From positions 1-26,354 of the forward strand of contig OUQQ01000289.1 of assembly GCA_900404475.1 (NCBI GenBank): a DNA stretch of 26,354 nucleotides, written 5' to 3'. The notes beneath the pieces are model-generated. The model searched no databases and was not told the origin of the DNA. It saw nothing but the letters and a program-made list of their open reading frames with translations. The translations under genes and the position numbers were made by a program. This stretch comes from Spongospora subterranea (Eukaryota > Endomyxa > Phytomyxea > Plasmodiophorida > Plasmodiophoridae). Each line of letters opens with the position of its first letter. The stretch's first letter is position 1. Positions 9,901 through 21,229 of the stretch are shown here, piece after piece.

Positions 9901-11247
9901 CTTTCGAAAAGTTTTTCTACATATATACATAAGCTATTAATGTCTCAAACCATCGTCAAAACCAGAATATACAGCAGATTTCAAATGCTCAGTTTCTGGT
10001 TTCAGTACTGCCTTCCGATTTATCACATTATTCGAGGTACTCAGGGCTAAAATCCACATGTCTCCAAAGCAAATGTCTCGCTGACACGACCTACATATAG
10101 TAGTCCAGGCAAACAGCGACAATTTGAGAACTGATCATTCATAACGGCCCGCGCTTTTGCACAGGGGTTTAAACCGGAATCCGTTTTCTCTTTTAGAGTT
10201 ATTTAGCGTTTGTTTCGCTAGTTCTGAAGTGTCTTCAGGTAAGCGATATTCGTCCATTCAATTTAAGTGTGCTTGCAATCTCGCTGATCTGACCTAGATC
10301 GTGATACGCCCAGTCTGTTCTACCTGCTCCATACACGCTTTCACAAAGAATCTCAACAAAATAGAAGCGCATTCCCAAGTGTTTTAGCAAAACTGAGACA
10401 ATTGGCCGTAATATGATTATCTCATGGATTATTGGACAGAGGGCATGTATACTTTGTATAAGCCGCTGGCCAGTTCGATAGCCCTGCACATGCGTTGATC
10501 CAATTTCTGTCGGAACTTCCAATAACCTATCAAGGTGGTGTTTTCTGCATGTTTTGCTTTAGTTGATATCTTTTTTCTAGAACGTGATGCTTTGCGATGA
10601 TGATTACATTAACAGAAAGTTGAGATGGTGGCAAATTCTGGTGCAGCTATCAGGTTGGTTAGTTCATAGTTAGTTGTCTACACGAGAGGCACGCCGAATC
10701 TTGCAGAAACGAAACTATTGCAGAGTTTTTCCATCAAATGCAAAACTGACCCCTCATTTTGTTTGTCGCATCAATTTTTGGCAGACGTCGTGTGAAGCGA
10801 AAAGCTTTGCACCCCTCCTTTCCTTTCTGAGATAGATAAGAATGCGTCAAGTTCGAAGAGTCTTTTCATTCAGGTCTTTACTGACAGGCGTCAAGTCGAT
10901 AATGAATGTCACAATTCCGAGGTTGAGTGATCAATCATTGCACAGTACGTCATGTTGTCAAAGAAAAGTGTTTATGAAATGTCCGAATATCATACAGAAC
11001 GATCTCGGTTTTCTGCTTCCAGACGATCGACGTCACGGGCACATATTACCGTTTTCAGGTTCCTGTTCTTGGGAATTGACAATGGACATTTGTCAATTAA
11101 ACAGCTTCACCGGGTTCTGATTGTCGCGAACTTTGTTAGCTAAATACTCCATGGAATACGATGGGCTATCAGAACTGCCGTTTCTCAAATTTCTCATTGT
11201 TGTCGGTGTGTATGGTTGTCTATTTGTTCGTGGTCGGTTCGGATGCC
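9901..11247. other. Spacer between phytochelatin synthase copies with exon-like fragments
   Basis: No gene could be assembled. A segment near 9974-10020 resembles 12466-12512, suggesting the duplication includes 3' flank. Readings that look partly coding include plus 10421-10495 (MDYWTEGMYTLYKPLASS), plus 10581-10652 (VMLCDDDYINRKLRWWQ), minus 10235-10522 (LRPIVSVLLKHLGMRFYF), and plus 11058-11140, where FLGIDNGHLSIKQLHRVL then EYDGLSELPFLKFL vaguely recall EF-hand spacing. None has a supported start, and the frames conflict, so this may be a decayed gene. Confidence 0.3.
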
Positions 11248-12362
11248 ATGGCCAGCTCCTGGTATAAGCGATCGTTCCTGAACCGTCGGGAATTGCAATC
11301 TCATCGATTGTTGATCGTCAAGTGTTCCATCGCGGTCTCAAGGATGGCTCTATGGAGGTACACCCATTTCCCATTGAATATCGTGCTGTTTCTTACTTCT
11401 GTGTCTATAGCGCTTACTTTTTGTGAGCAAGTACTCTGAATTCGAACATTGTCGTGGATTTAGCGGTGAAATTCAACAGTTTCGACCCCAAGGCGAACCC
11501 AATATTGTGGTGTAACGACATTGACGATGGTTTTGAATGGTGCCTGATTTTTAAAAACTTTGCGATTACACCGTAATTGATTTTCAAAGCTATGGACAGG
11601 ACTTAGGGCGCGTATGGAAAACCCACTGAGCTAATATGGCAAGGACATGCCTATCGGTGTGGGTTTATTTAGATGTGAACCTGTTGATTCCTCATCTCGT
11701 TTAGACCGTAAACAAAGATGACATTACCTTCTTCCAGCTGAAATGTTCGGCTCGTTGTAATGGCGTTTCCGTTGAAGCATATTTGGGTCTGGACCCCTAT
11801 GTGTAGCACTCATATTGGGATTATATTTTTTGTCTGTGTTCTTGATGCTCACTACTTTTGTCTACGAAATTGTTGGTGAGTGCATTTGTTGTCCGAATCG
11901 TTTGGCACCGGTCAGGATATGCTTCTCTATCTTGGTGTTTTTTTAACAAATTATTCAGAACGGTGGACGTATTTCGAGACTATGTTAAGCGATCAACTTC
12001 GTTTGAGAACGAGTTCATGATCATTATTCAACTACAGTCGCACACTCCTTGGCCAGACAGGAGCTGGGCACTATTCCCCTGTTGGCGGTTCGATTAATTT
12101 CTTGATCTCGCAATGCAACAAATCTTGGGGTGATCTCATCAATAATATCAGAACGATGCTGATTCCACTCTGCGATAACTTGCAGGCATCCTGTCTCGAT
12201 ATCTATGTGCAGAATCCGTGCTGTTGCTTGTGAAGAATTGATTTATGGAAGATGTTTTTCATTACGAATTCAGTCATGATCGTGGCGAAGTCGCCGCCAG
12301 AAACAAGTCGAACTCTTTTGACACAATTACGGTTAACGAAGGCATTCGGTGATGGTTCAAGG
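11248..12362 (+). pseudogene. Phytochelatin synthase pseudogene (tandem paralogue)
   Basis: This copy aligns with the gene at 7922 exon by exon and keeps the same intron positions, so it arose by DNA duplication rather than from RNA. It begins MASSWYK at 11248. A one-base deletion near 11270-11277 precedes PEPSGIAISS, and another deletion near 11502-11505 falls just before the Cys codon. A further deletion near 11593 and a stop in exon 4 remove the [11 protein letters not shown] block. The later exon still reads DDITFFQLKC and ARCNG. Exon 6 keeps TGAGHYSPVGG with the His, after a small frame-changing insertion. At about 12090 a deletion joins that Gly-Gly directly to the exon-8 equivalent, removing the catalytic Asp and the YPPHW block. 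The final exon is missing. It cannot encode an active enzyme. Confidence 0.9.
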
Positions 12363-12510
12363 TCGGATATTTGCCGGAACGATGGTCAGTGACATGTTGA
12401 CCCTGGATTGTCTCAAATAAAATTGCAATCAAAATTCAGTCCTGGCAAGGTAAACCATGATAGAGAGCAGATTTCAGTGCTAGTTTTGTGGTTTCAGTAC
12501 GTGCAGTCCG

Positions 12511-13198
12511 TTGATGGGATTGCTGATATTCGCGACAATCAATTCACCTGTACCCCCTCGTGATTCGAATTGTCAGATATTGGCTTCACAATGCGCACGG
12601 AGGACAGTTCGGAACGGCGTTTGCCGCTTGAACCAAGACGACACACTCACATCATTTGTCATTGACGACAGAGACTGGACGGTGGGCGAACGTCGTGGGT
12701 CGTCTTCTTGTTCAAGAAATGTTGAACATCGGATGGAATGCGATCGATTATCTGACCAGCCGTTATTGGAATGCGGTATTGTTTACCACCTGTATGGTAG
12801 TCTACATGTTCCTCTTTCCATCCACCGTCCCCGTCGAGGTCGATTCCCCATCAATCTCATCACTTTAGCAAAAGCGCAATTGCAATTATTTGAAGGTCGC
12901 GGTTGCCTTCGGATACAAGCTCGTTGCGAAATTGTTAACATCGATAATCGAGATAGGAAAAGATACATCGAGGCTATATTTCCGGCATCATCAAGCTAAT
13001 ATAAATCCTATATATGATCGCGGGTTCTCCCACAACCCCAAGTTTCCTATTTTCTCACCTTGTCGTGTGATTAGGAATCTTGGACCCGTTATCATGCCGA
13101 CCCTAGTTCCTATCAGAATGGATTCTGCCACATTTTTTCTGACTTCGCTCATTATGAACTTATTTGCAAACTATCGAATCAATAACGCGACGAGTTGA
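12511..13198 (+). other. Possible fragmentary gene, membrane-like segments
   Basis: Overlapping open frames here do not resolve into one model. One frame (12656-12868) reads LLVQEMLNIGWNAIDYL then a hydrophobic run VLFTTCMVVYMFLFPS. Another (12890-13198) begins KVAVAFGYKLVAKLLTSI and ends with hydrophobic ATFFLTSLIMNLFANY. The longest frame (12511-12999, 162 residues) is basic and looks less protein-like. A multi-exon membrane protein, whole or decayed, is possible. The run CMVVYMF is echoed upstream of the pseudogene (CMVVYLF near 11207-11230). No family was recognised. Confidence 0.25.
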
Positions 13199-13770
13199 CC
13201 ACCGGCGATCGCCAGCAGATTTCGGGACCGAATAGCGCTTCTCGTCATCTAATTTCGGCACTGGCAATAATGGACAGTTAGCGATCATGAGAGTCTGATC
13301 GGACAATATAAGCCAGAATGGGGAATGTATATCCAGGACCGTGCACAACTCGTATCTTCTTTCCTGCGCTTTGTGTCGGACTCTCTCATTCTACATGACG
13401 ACATGGGTCTCCGCCTTCGCTATTAGGTTGGCAATCGACTTTCAGGATATAGCTTCTGAGGTCTTTTACAACGAGGCCTCGATGTTCAGTTGATACACGT
13501 CTAACTTGCTGAAACAGCTTCGCACAGCATCATTCGTCGAAAAGTATCAGTGCTAGCAACAGTAACTGAGCTTTATACCTCAGTGCATTTTTGTTTTCAT
13601 CCCTTTGATTGAAACCCAAAGACCTCGGCAGCAGTTCATCTCATTGGTCTTTGTTCGGGCACTAGTTCATCTGATGCTAGCCTCACCTCACTCAGATCGC
13701 CATTGGCGGCAAATCGAGTCAAGTTGGGTCAGAAAACTTTATCTTGCTACCACAGCGAACATTGCAAGTT
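13199..13770. other. Non-coding or unresolved
   Basis: I see no supported gene, repeat or RNA gene. Only short frames with ordinary stop spacing occur on both strands. Confidence 0.4.
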
Positions 13771-14016
13771 TCAATCCATAGCAGTCGTATGCAAAACCAC
13801 GCTGCATTGGAACCGTTTGGCAACTCTTTGATTTGCATGTAAGACATGTGCTCCAGGGTTGGGCAACAGCTCTGCATGCTCATCGAAGCATGATAGGCTG
13901 TTTTTGCCCCCATAGCTTCCAAACCGACTCTGGTTAGATATGGCCAACAAAAAAACGGACACTTTCGATATTAGTTCATCTTCATCATGGTCAACTAATT
14001 GCCGCTTCATCGCCAA
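13771..14016 (-). CDS. Possible small gene, 81 residues, unknown
   Basis: The frame starts MAMKRQLVDHDEDELISK and ends FQCSVVLHTTAMD, and it is divergent from the coiled-coil gene with 171 bp between the starts. A 33-base GT-AG segment inside it (about 13930-13962) could be spliced without changing frame. A second minus-strand frame (13719-13922, GAKTAYHASMSMQSCCPTLE) also reads plausibly, so the model is insecure. No family was recognised. It may be spurious. Confidence 0.25.
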   Translation of the reverse strand: MAMKRQLVDHDEDELISKVSVFLLAISNQSRFGSYGGKNSLSCFDEHAELLPNPGAHVLHANQRVAKRFQCSVVLHTTAMD

Positions 14017-14187
14017 TCAAGTGCGCCCAGAAATTTTCGCTGGCGCCCCACTGACGACCTGGTTCTCCAATGAACCCGCAACTGAAGTGTAACCGATATA
14101 ATCGTCACAGTGTCAATCGCTGACTTGACCCCCATTCCTCACTTGGAACTGATGTATGACCTCTGATTTACTGTTCACAAATCAATC

Positions 14188-17100
14188 ATGACGAGGCACC
14201 ATCATCGTCGGCGGCGAGGCAACCAGGAAAACGTCGCGTCATCGTCCGACTCAGATTCTTCAGGAGACGAACAGATTCACTCCCCACGGCGTGATCTGCG
14301 TCGATTAATTCGGGAAAAGGAACGAGAACTGGATGAGATTAACCAATATCGATCAAAAAGCATCGCCTCGTTGGCGGCCGCCAAGGCGACAGAAGCTGAG
14401 GAATTGAAATCAAAACTCGTGCAAATTCGCACCGATTTTGCGTACAATTTGAAGCTCCTGGAGGAGCGAGATGCAGAACTGGATCGATATGACAATCTTT
14501 TCAGCAGAATGTCATTACTCGCTAAAGAGCGAGATGAAGAAATTGTTTGCCTTAAGGTTGGCAGCGAATTAAAAAATCTAGAAAACATTGAGTCCATCTG
14601 TTGTAACGTCTTCGTGTTTTGCTGTCGTAGAACACGGTTGAACAGCAATCGGAGAAAGCAACGAAAATGACGCAGCAGTTTCAAACGAAAAGCGAAGAAT
14701 TTGATAGACAAGTAGCATTCGGTATTAGCTCTATTGTGAAGTCTCACCAAACACTTTCAGATAAAAATGCGAGAAGACGAATATGCTGAAAAGACATCGC
14801 AAACTATTTCAAAGTACGAGGCTCAACTGTTATTTCATCAACGTGTACGTTTTTTTTAAGGTTAATGTGCTATTCTCCTTTCTAAATTTTGATATGAATT
14901 GTAGCAACATGAAATTGTAATCGTGGTCCATTTGCTTCTTTTACATGCGTTCAGTGTTATCCGTCGCTAGGCCATTGATGAAATTAGCCAGAGGCATCAG
15001 AAACAATTGGTCCAGCAAAAATCAGAATTCATTAGCCTTCGCGATGGACTTCAGGTCAGTTTACTTATCGAATTTTTGCTGGTTGCATCAAATGTGATCC
15101 GAACAGCATCAAGTCCAAGACTTAACTTTGCAACTTCAAACATTTCAATTGACAGGTATGCTTCAGATAAAAAAAATACTAACTGAGTTGAATTCTTTCA
15201 TATGAGCAGAAGAATCATGGTTTTCATTTCGTGATCTGCGATTCTTTCAACTTTGGGCGATTCCGAGTGTGTAATAGCAGCTAACTCTCTTTGATATCTG
15301 TCTCAGCTGAAGAGGGCGCCGTTTTATCACATACTATCCTTGCCGAGAGGGACACCCAGATCCGCATTCTTGAGTCTGACAATGCTAAGCTGGTCGAACT
15401 CAAACATGCCCTTCTTCTGCAATATGAAGAGAAGGTATATCAATAGTTCTAATCAGCGTTGAGGCAAATCCAAATAATCAAACGTTTACCCCACTTAAAG
15501 GTTGGAAGCGTCTTGTCAAGTCTTCACGCTCTGGAACTCCAATTTAGTGAACAACGGCTGGCATACGAAGCACGTTATGCTCAACAGTTTCAAGAACGTG
15601 AGGCGGCGCATGCTAACAGGCTCAAAGAGCTGGAAGATTCTAATCATTCAAAGGACCTTGTAAGCATTTATTTTTGTATAGGCATCCCACGTATTTTCGA
15701 TTCTATTAAACTTGGATTGCTGCGACATAAATTCTCATCAAGGTTTTTACTAATGGGCTGGCGTAAAATAGGAATTGCAAAACTTGATAAAAGAGCGAGA
15801 CAATTTGGACCGGAAACTCCAATCACTCACATCTCAGTTTGAAAATGAACGATGCGTCCTGGATAATGAACGTGGTCAAACCCAGCAGGCATTACAGGAT
15901 GCACGCTTTTTTGAGGACAAATGCTCTGAATTGAAGCGAGTAGAGTTCCACTAGATCGTTTCTTCTTTATGATCACTTAATGTTTGTTAGATCATAGATG
16001 AGCGTAACGATCATGTTGCGATTCTAAAAGACGCTGTTCGTGATATGAATGCCGAGGTGATCTTCGTAGCAATGTGTATTGGTTTATAGTAATTCCAGTT
16101 CAGATGCGAGCAGAACAAGTATCATGGCAGACGTCGCAAGCCGCTGTTGATAAGGACCTATACGTTAAACTGTCAAAAGCAGAGGTCGGTAATTCTCAAT
16201 TTGAAGCATATAGTGTGAATGATTGGCCAACTCAGGAACGGATTGAATCAGTGATAGGAACGTTGGCTCGTAATTCTGGAGAGAATGATGTCGTTTCTCA
16301 AGCCGAGACTCTCAGCGAACTTCAATCCGGGTCGGACGTCTGCTTTCTTCAGTTGGCATTCCACTGATGACTTGTTAACGTAGATTGTTGTCAATCAAGC
16401 GAGATCTGAGGTCAAGGCACAGTAGCGCCAGCGTATCTTCCGCAACCTCACGTCAGCCGTCGTTAGGCCATTTACCACGAGCCGAACAGGTTTGATAACA
16501 CTGCTTCCGCGTCCAGCTATTTTTTTAGCCATTATGTTATTTACAACTACCCCACGAGACTAAGTTCTGCAATAATCATTGTTTTATATGAGGTAAGCTG
16601 AATTTATGGCAGATCCTTGCAAACATTCCGGAGTTGGCAACAATGCCATCGGTATCCCGAATGCGTCGCAGTTCTACCATTGTTCGCCCAATGGACGTCC
16701 AAATCTTGCAGTCCCCATCGAACTTGATTGTTGATGGTATGCAGAATCCAGGATCTGCTTCATCACGAGTAACAAGAGATCGCTTGAGCTTTGAACAAAT
16801 CGTCGAAATGGACGGTCCAGACAATCTTACTGATGATAACCAGGTTGGTGGAAAAAGTCGCCTTGTTTGAAATTGTTTTGACGCTTTTGCTACAGAGCGA
16901 CAAGGCGGATTCGGAACATTCAAGTTCATTGGTAGGAACGTTTGTACATTCCTCATAGTACCTTATGCATTTGTCTTTAAGTCATCTACGAGAAATCTGC
17001 ACTCTCTAAATTCTTCATTGGGGGGTCACGATGGCAGTTTAGGCGCAAATGGGTTCGCAACTATGGATACAGTACTCGAAGATGTTGATGACGATGCTAA

Positions 17101-20100
17101 TGGTTCCGGCGTATCCAGCGAACTTGTTTCCATACATCCTCGTCACCACTCTCAGTCTTTCTCGGGTCGTCCCGCGAACAAGGATCGTCATTGTCGGAGC
17201 CAAATCAGTGAGGTTGAAGAAATTGTTTTGTCAGATGGAGACGAAAATCATTTAGAGTGTGTCGCGGAAACAATGCAACCATCAACCGATCACCGTGGCG
17301 AAATCAGTCGTCAGTCCAGCACGCATTCCGTTGTGGATAGTGACGCGAATCTCCCAGAACATGGACATAACAGACAAATATTGAAGGGAGTGCCTCTCGC
17401 GACTGGTATGAAAGAAGAGATTTCTACCCCAAACTCTGGATCGTACGACAAAGTTGACAGAAGTTCCACATTATCGTCGCGTGCTGTCTCATCAACCGAC
17501 GTACCAGCACCAAATCGTGCTACTTGTTCTGTAGCGATTCAAACTGACCCGTGTGAAGATAAGATGGAGCAAAAAAATTTGGTATTACAGGGAAGAATTG
17601 ACGAGTTGCAAGATGAAAAACGTGTTGCCCAGCAGCTGATATTAGTCTTGAAGCAGGATGCCACACAACGTCGTGCAACACCTCCCTTAGTTTCAGAAGG
17701 GGCGGCTGAGCGAAATATTCTGCGACACGAAAATGAGCGGCTGCAGCACGATCTTGAAAAATTGAACATCGACTTGGCAGTTCTGCAAGATCAGAAACAG
17801 GTTTCCAAGTTTTTCTGGAACACCTCACAATCCTCGTTTAGTTCAAATATTATGTGGTTAATGCCATTCAGCTTTCAAGTTATTCTGATGCATTCTTACT
17901 CTCACTTCTGATTTATGGTTATACCAGATTTTTTCAATCAAAAGCAGATTGCATAAGTTTCTGACGAGGGATCTGATTACAGGACTCTGTGCAATCAACG
18001 ATGAAGTTAGAATCTGAAATGGCGCAAATGAAATCTGATATGAATTTGATGAGCGGCAAACTTAAACAGAAGCATTCAGGCTCAGAGGATGCCGACTTGA
18101 AATGGAAATGCAAATTGGCTTCACAAGAGCTGGATTCTTTACACAGCCGGGTGCGATCTTTAGAGCAAGAGAATTCAGCTTTGCAGCAAAGCTTATCGTC
18201 TGCACGTGAATATCGCACTCCTTTGGAGCTGCACCCTTCTGCTGATTTACAGCAAGTTTTATCGGAATTACATGAGCTTCGACAGCATCAGGATGATGGG
18301 AGTCGAAGGGATGAAACCGGGGCTTTGCGCGAACAGAATGATAAGTTGCGTCAAATAGTAAATGATATGAAAATTGAATTGCAATCCATTTCCCGAATGC
18401 AAGCGGCTACGTCTTCGGAAATTGAACTGTTGAAAGAGATCAATCAGGTGAGCGTATCGGCAATGTTTTAAAATTTATCGATTTTCAATGCGAGTCCCTA
18501 ACAACCCGATTTTTGTTGATTTAACATATCGTAGGATCAAAGCAGTCGAATTCAAGTCTTAACTGGAACAGTCGGCGAAGGAAAATTGTTTTCGGTGGAT
18601 GAAGAAACTTCGTTGCTTCGCCAACAGGTTAGGAACTGGTTACAATGGCAACAGATTTCTGAAGTGTTTCAGATCGAAAAATTGAACAAATCTCTATTGG
18701 AATGTCATGACCGCGTAATATCTGCAGAACGCGAGCTGCTGCAGGAAAAGCACAGTTTGCGTGAAAAAACCATGAAGTTAGAGGCGGAACATGAAAGTAC
18801 GTGGAGTCTACAAAAATGATGTACATGGATGATTGATAAGTCGACAGGAGTAAAGTCTGAACTGTATCGTGCCAATCATTATATTCAGTCATTGCAACAA
18901 GAACCCTGCGACAGGTCTTTCAGCCAGGAGCGAAGCGTTTTCCAAGCTCATATATCCTCTTTAAACCAGCAGATCAAGGTTTTGGATCAACGATTAATTG
19001 CAGCCACCGTGAGAACTTCAGGTTCATTGAGTCTGAACGGTCTGACTTTCATTAGATCTTGAACGACCAACGGCTGGATGAAGTTCATATGATCGAAGCG
19101 AAATTTGATACGCTAAGGGAACAGAATGACCAGCAACAGAGAATGATTCAGGTTTTGAAAACATCGCAAAGCAGAACTGATGCAGGTGGCAGTGATCAGT
19201 TCCAAACTCATTCCCAAAAAGCATTCGAAAACATGCGGTATGTACCACCTTGCGCGTTTTCGATTCTTGATGTTTTGTATCAATATATCAGTTCGGAGAA
19301 TAGCGAACTAAGGAAAGGCCTCGATGCGGCCCGAGCCGATCTGGAAACTTTAGCTTCGGAAAAGGACAAACTCATGGAGATCAGCAATATGCTGAAGGCT
19401 AATGTCTCAAAGCTGAATATCGATCAAGTATATATGATTGTGGATTTTTTCATCTCTACAAATGATTGACTTAACACAGCCTGTAACTGAGATTCCGCTC
19501 TCTTTAATCGACGCAACCGGAGATTTAACTCAGATTTACAATAGCAAAATTGCTAATGTAATGATGCGCCGAAAACTCACAAAATTCGCAAGCTGAAATC
19601 TGCTATGTTTTCAGGTTGAACGTACTTTGCGCGATTTGTTGCGACAAAACCAAGTTCTCAGGGCTCAAATCAATAACCTTTCGAAAATGGGACGTCTGGA
19701 ACTTGGTCTTCATAGGGTAAAGCGACACTTAATTGGCGATTCAAATATCTGAAGGCTGTTTGTAGCATCCTGGTGCTTCAGAGTATTGCACTGATCCAGT
19801 TTGTCAGCTGCGGCTCGTACACTCTTATGGGACGGCGCTCGTATCTCGTGGTTCCGCAGAAGCCCAAATTCTTAACCGTCTAGATCAACTCGATCGCGAT
19901 GTTCAACAGTCACTGAAACATGGAACTGCTAAACCCCGTATGGAATTGAGTTCTTTAATGGTGTTTTAATCATACGTGCTGTAGTTATTGATGATCTTCA
20001 GCGAACAGTGGTGCAGGAGGAGCCGGTAGATACAGTTCCACAGCATCAAGCACGAGCTGAATCGCGCGTACGTCATCGTCTGAAGCAGGAGTTAGGTTCC

Positions 20101-20422
20101 TTAGCTGAAGTTGAATCAAAGGATCAGGTTTGAAGTTGTCAACAAACGAGTCGACGTTTGAAATTAATTCTCTTAGCTATTAGAATCCGCGCGCCGGTCG
20201 TTTCGAGTTGCAAGACAATCCGCATTGTACACGCAAGGTCATGCTGTCGACATTCAACCAGGCCATGAAGCTCTGAATGCTGGTTTCAAAGCGGCTGCAC
20301 CATCAATCAATAGCTCACGGCATCCCATATCTCGAGCGGATCGCTTGGCTCGTGACCATACAAAGCGATCGCTTCTTCTTAAGCAACGTCAAGCAATAAG
20401 GAATTATAATGATCATGATTAA
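14188..20422 (+). CDS. Large coiled-coil protein, 25 exons, about 1,502 residues
   Basis: Exons: 14188-14556, 14631-14711, 14761-14844, 14971-15054, 15107-15155, 15307-15434, 15501-15659, 15772-15939, 15991-16056, 16104-16330, 16384-16489, 16613-16843, 16896-16931, 16982-17800, 17983-18447, 18535-18627, 18673-18796, 18848-19008, 19056-19237, 19292-19427, 19480-19557, 19615-19716, 19766-19937, 19985-20127, 20177-20422. All phases agree and the sum is 4,509 nt. The product has a basic, Ser-rich start, heptad coiled coil to about residue 400, a Ser/Asp-rich linker (about 480-790) ending in ATCSVAIQTDP, coiled coil to about 1,350, and a basic tail. There is no motor, kinase or membrane segment. 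Such architecture is typical of scaffold, centrosomal or cytoskeletal proteins, but no specific family was recognised. Introns are mostly 45-57 bp. Confidence 0.85.
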
Positions 20423-20542
20423 ACTGGTATATTCACACTCAGGTCGCAACAGTAATTGATACGTTTTCAGTTCGACTGGCCCGACGATTTGATCGGAATC
20501 ATAGAACCGACGAGAGTCAGCCAAAGTCACATCGGATTCGTG

Positions 20543-20788
20543 TCAGGTTGAAAAGTGTTTCCACTCACCAAACTCGGGGTTCAGTACTTCACGCGTCCCG
20601 ATGCTGACAACAATTGACCAGATGTTATTTCCCCGCTTTGCATCCACTGTTTGAAACTCGGGAAAACTCACACAACAAATAACAATGGTTGGAAACTTAT
20701 TATGTGACAATATTCTCGCTAACAAGCGCCGAACGGAGAGGAAAGTGGTGGCAGATATTGCTTGAGGCCAATGGTCGTCGGTTCGCAT
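20543..20788 (-). CDS. Possible small gene, 81 residues, unknown
   Basis: The minus-strand frame starts MRTDDHWPQAISATTF after a purine-rich context (AAGATCAAA before ATG) and contains FPTIVICCVSFPEFQTVDAK, GNNIWSIVVSIG and a stop after EWKHFST. Its composition is balanced and protein-like, with hydrophobic beta-type runs. No family was recognised, and there is no polyadenylation hexamer nearby. It is convergent with the coiled-coil gene, whose stop lies 120 bp away. It could be one exon of a larger gene or a chance frame. Confidence 0.3.
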   Translation of the reverse strand: MRTDDHWPQAISATTFLSVRRLLARILSHNKFPTIVICCVSFPEFQTVDAKRGNNIWSIVVSIGTREVLNPEFGEWKHFST

Positions 20789-21229
20789 TTTGATCTTCGT
20801 TTAAGAATAGTTCGTCAACAAGAAAGCGTGACGCTGAAGAATAGTACTCCACATCCCCAGTAAGAATCAAGTTACTCGATTTAAATTCTCACAGGTTAAA
20901 TAACTGTTCCCTGAATGTCGCTGATGTTTATGATTGCTGTCAATATTGATGTTGACCAATATTAAAAAGGTCTTCCACCCCAAGAACACCCCTCCCCCAA
21001 TGCAAATCTGGCAGATGATCTATAATAGGGCAAACTACAATCAAAAACGACAAACCGTTTTGGATCAAGCACTTCTCGTCCTATTTCTCTTCTCGAATTT
21101 GCATTTCTTTTCTAGAAAGAGTTGAACAGGTTTTTCTTGAGCAATGGACAACAAGGAATTGTCCAGAATGTCGGTTGAATTGCCATGAGATAATCCTGAG
21201 AATATGATAATCTTTCATAATTCAAAATC
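20789..21229. other. Intergenic region upstream of the secreted Ala/Cys-rich gene
   Basis: AT-rich sequence with no convincing coding frame or repeat. It presumably contains the promoter of the gene at 21230. Confidence 0.4.

Noticed and set aside
14277..14750. 157-residue minus-strand frame
   Set aside because: It is the antisense of coiled-coil exons 1 and 2; its Ser/Arg-rich content is a by-product of Glu/Lys-rich codons on the other strand.
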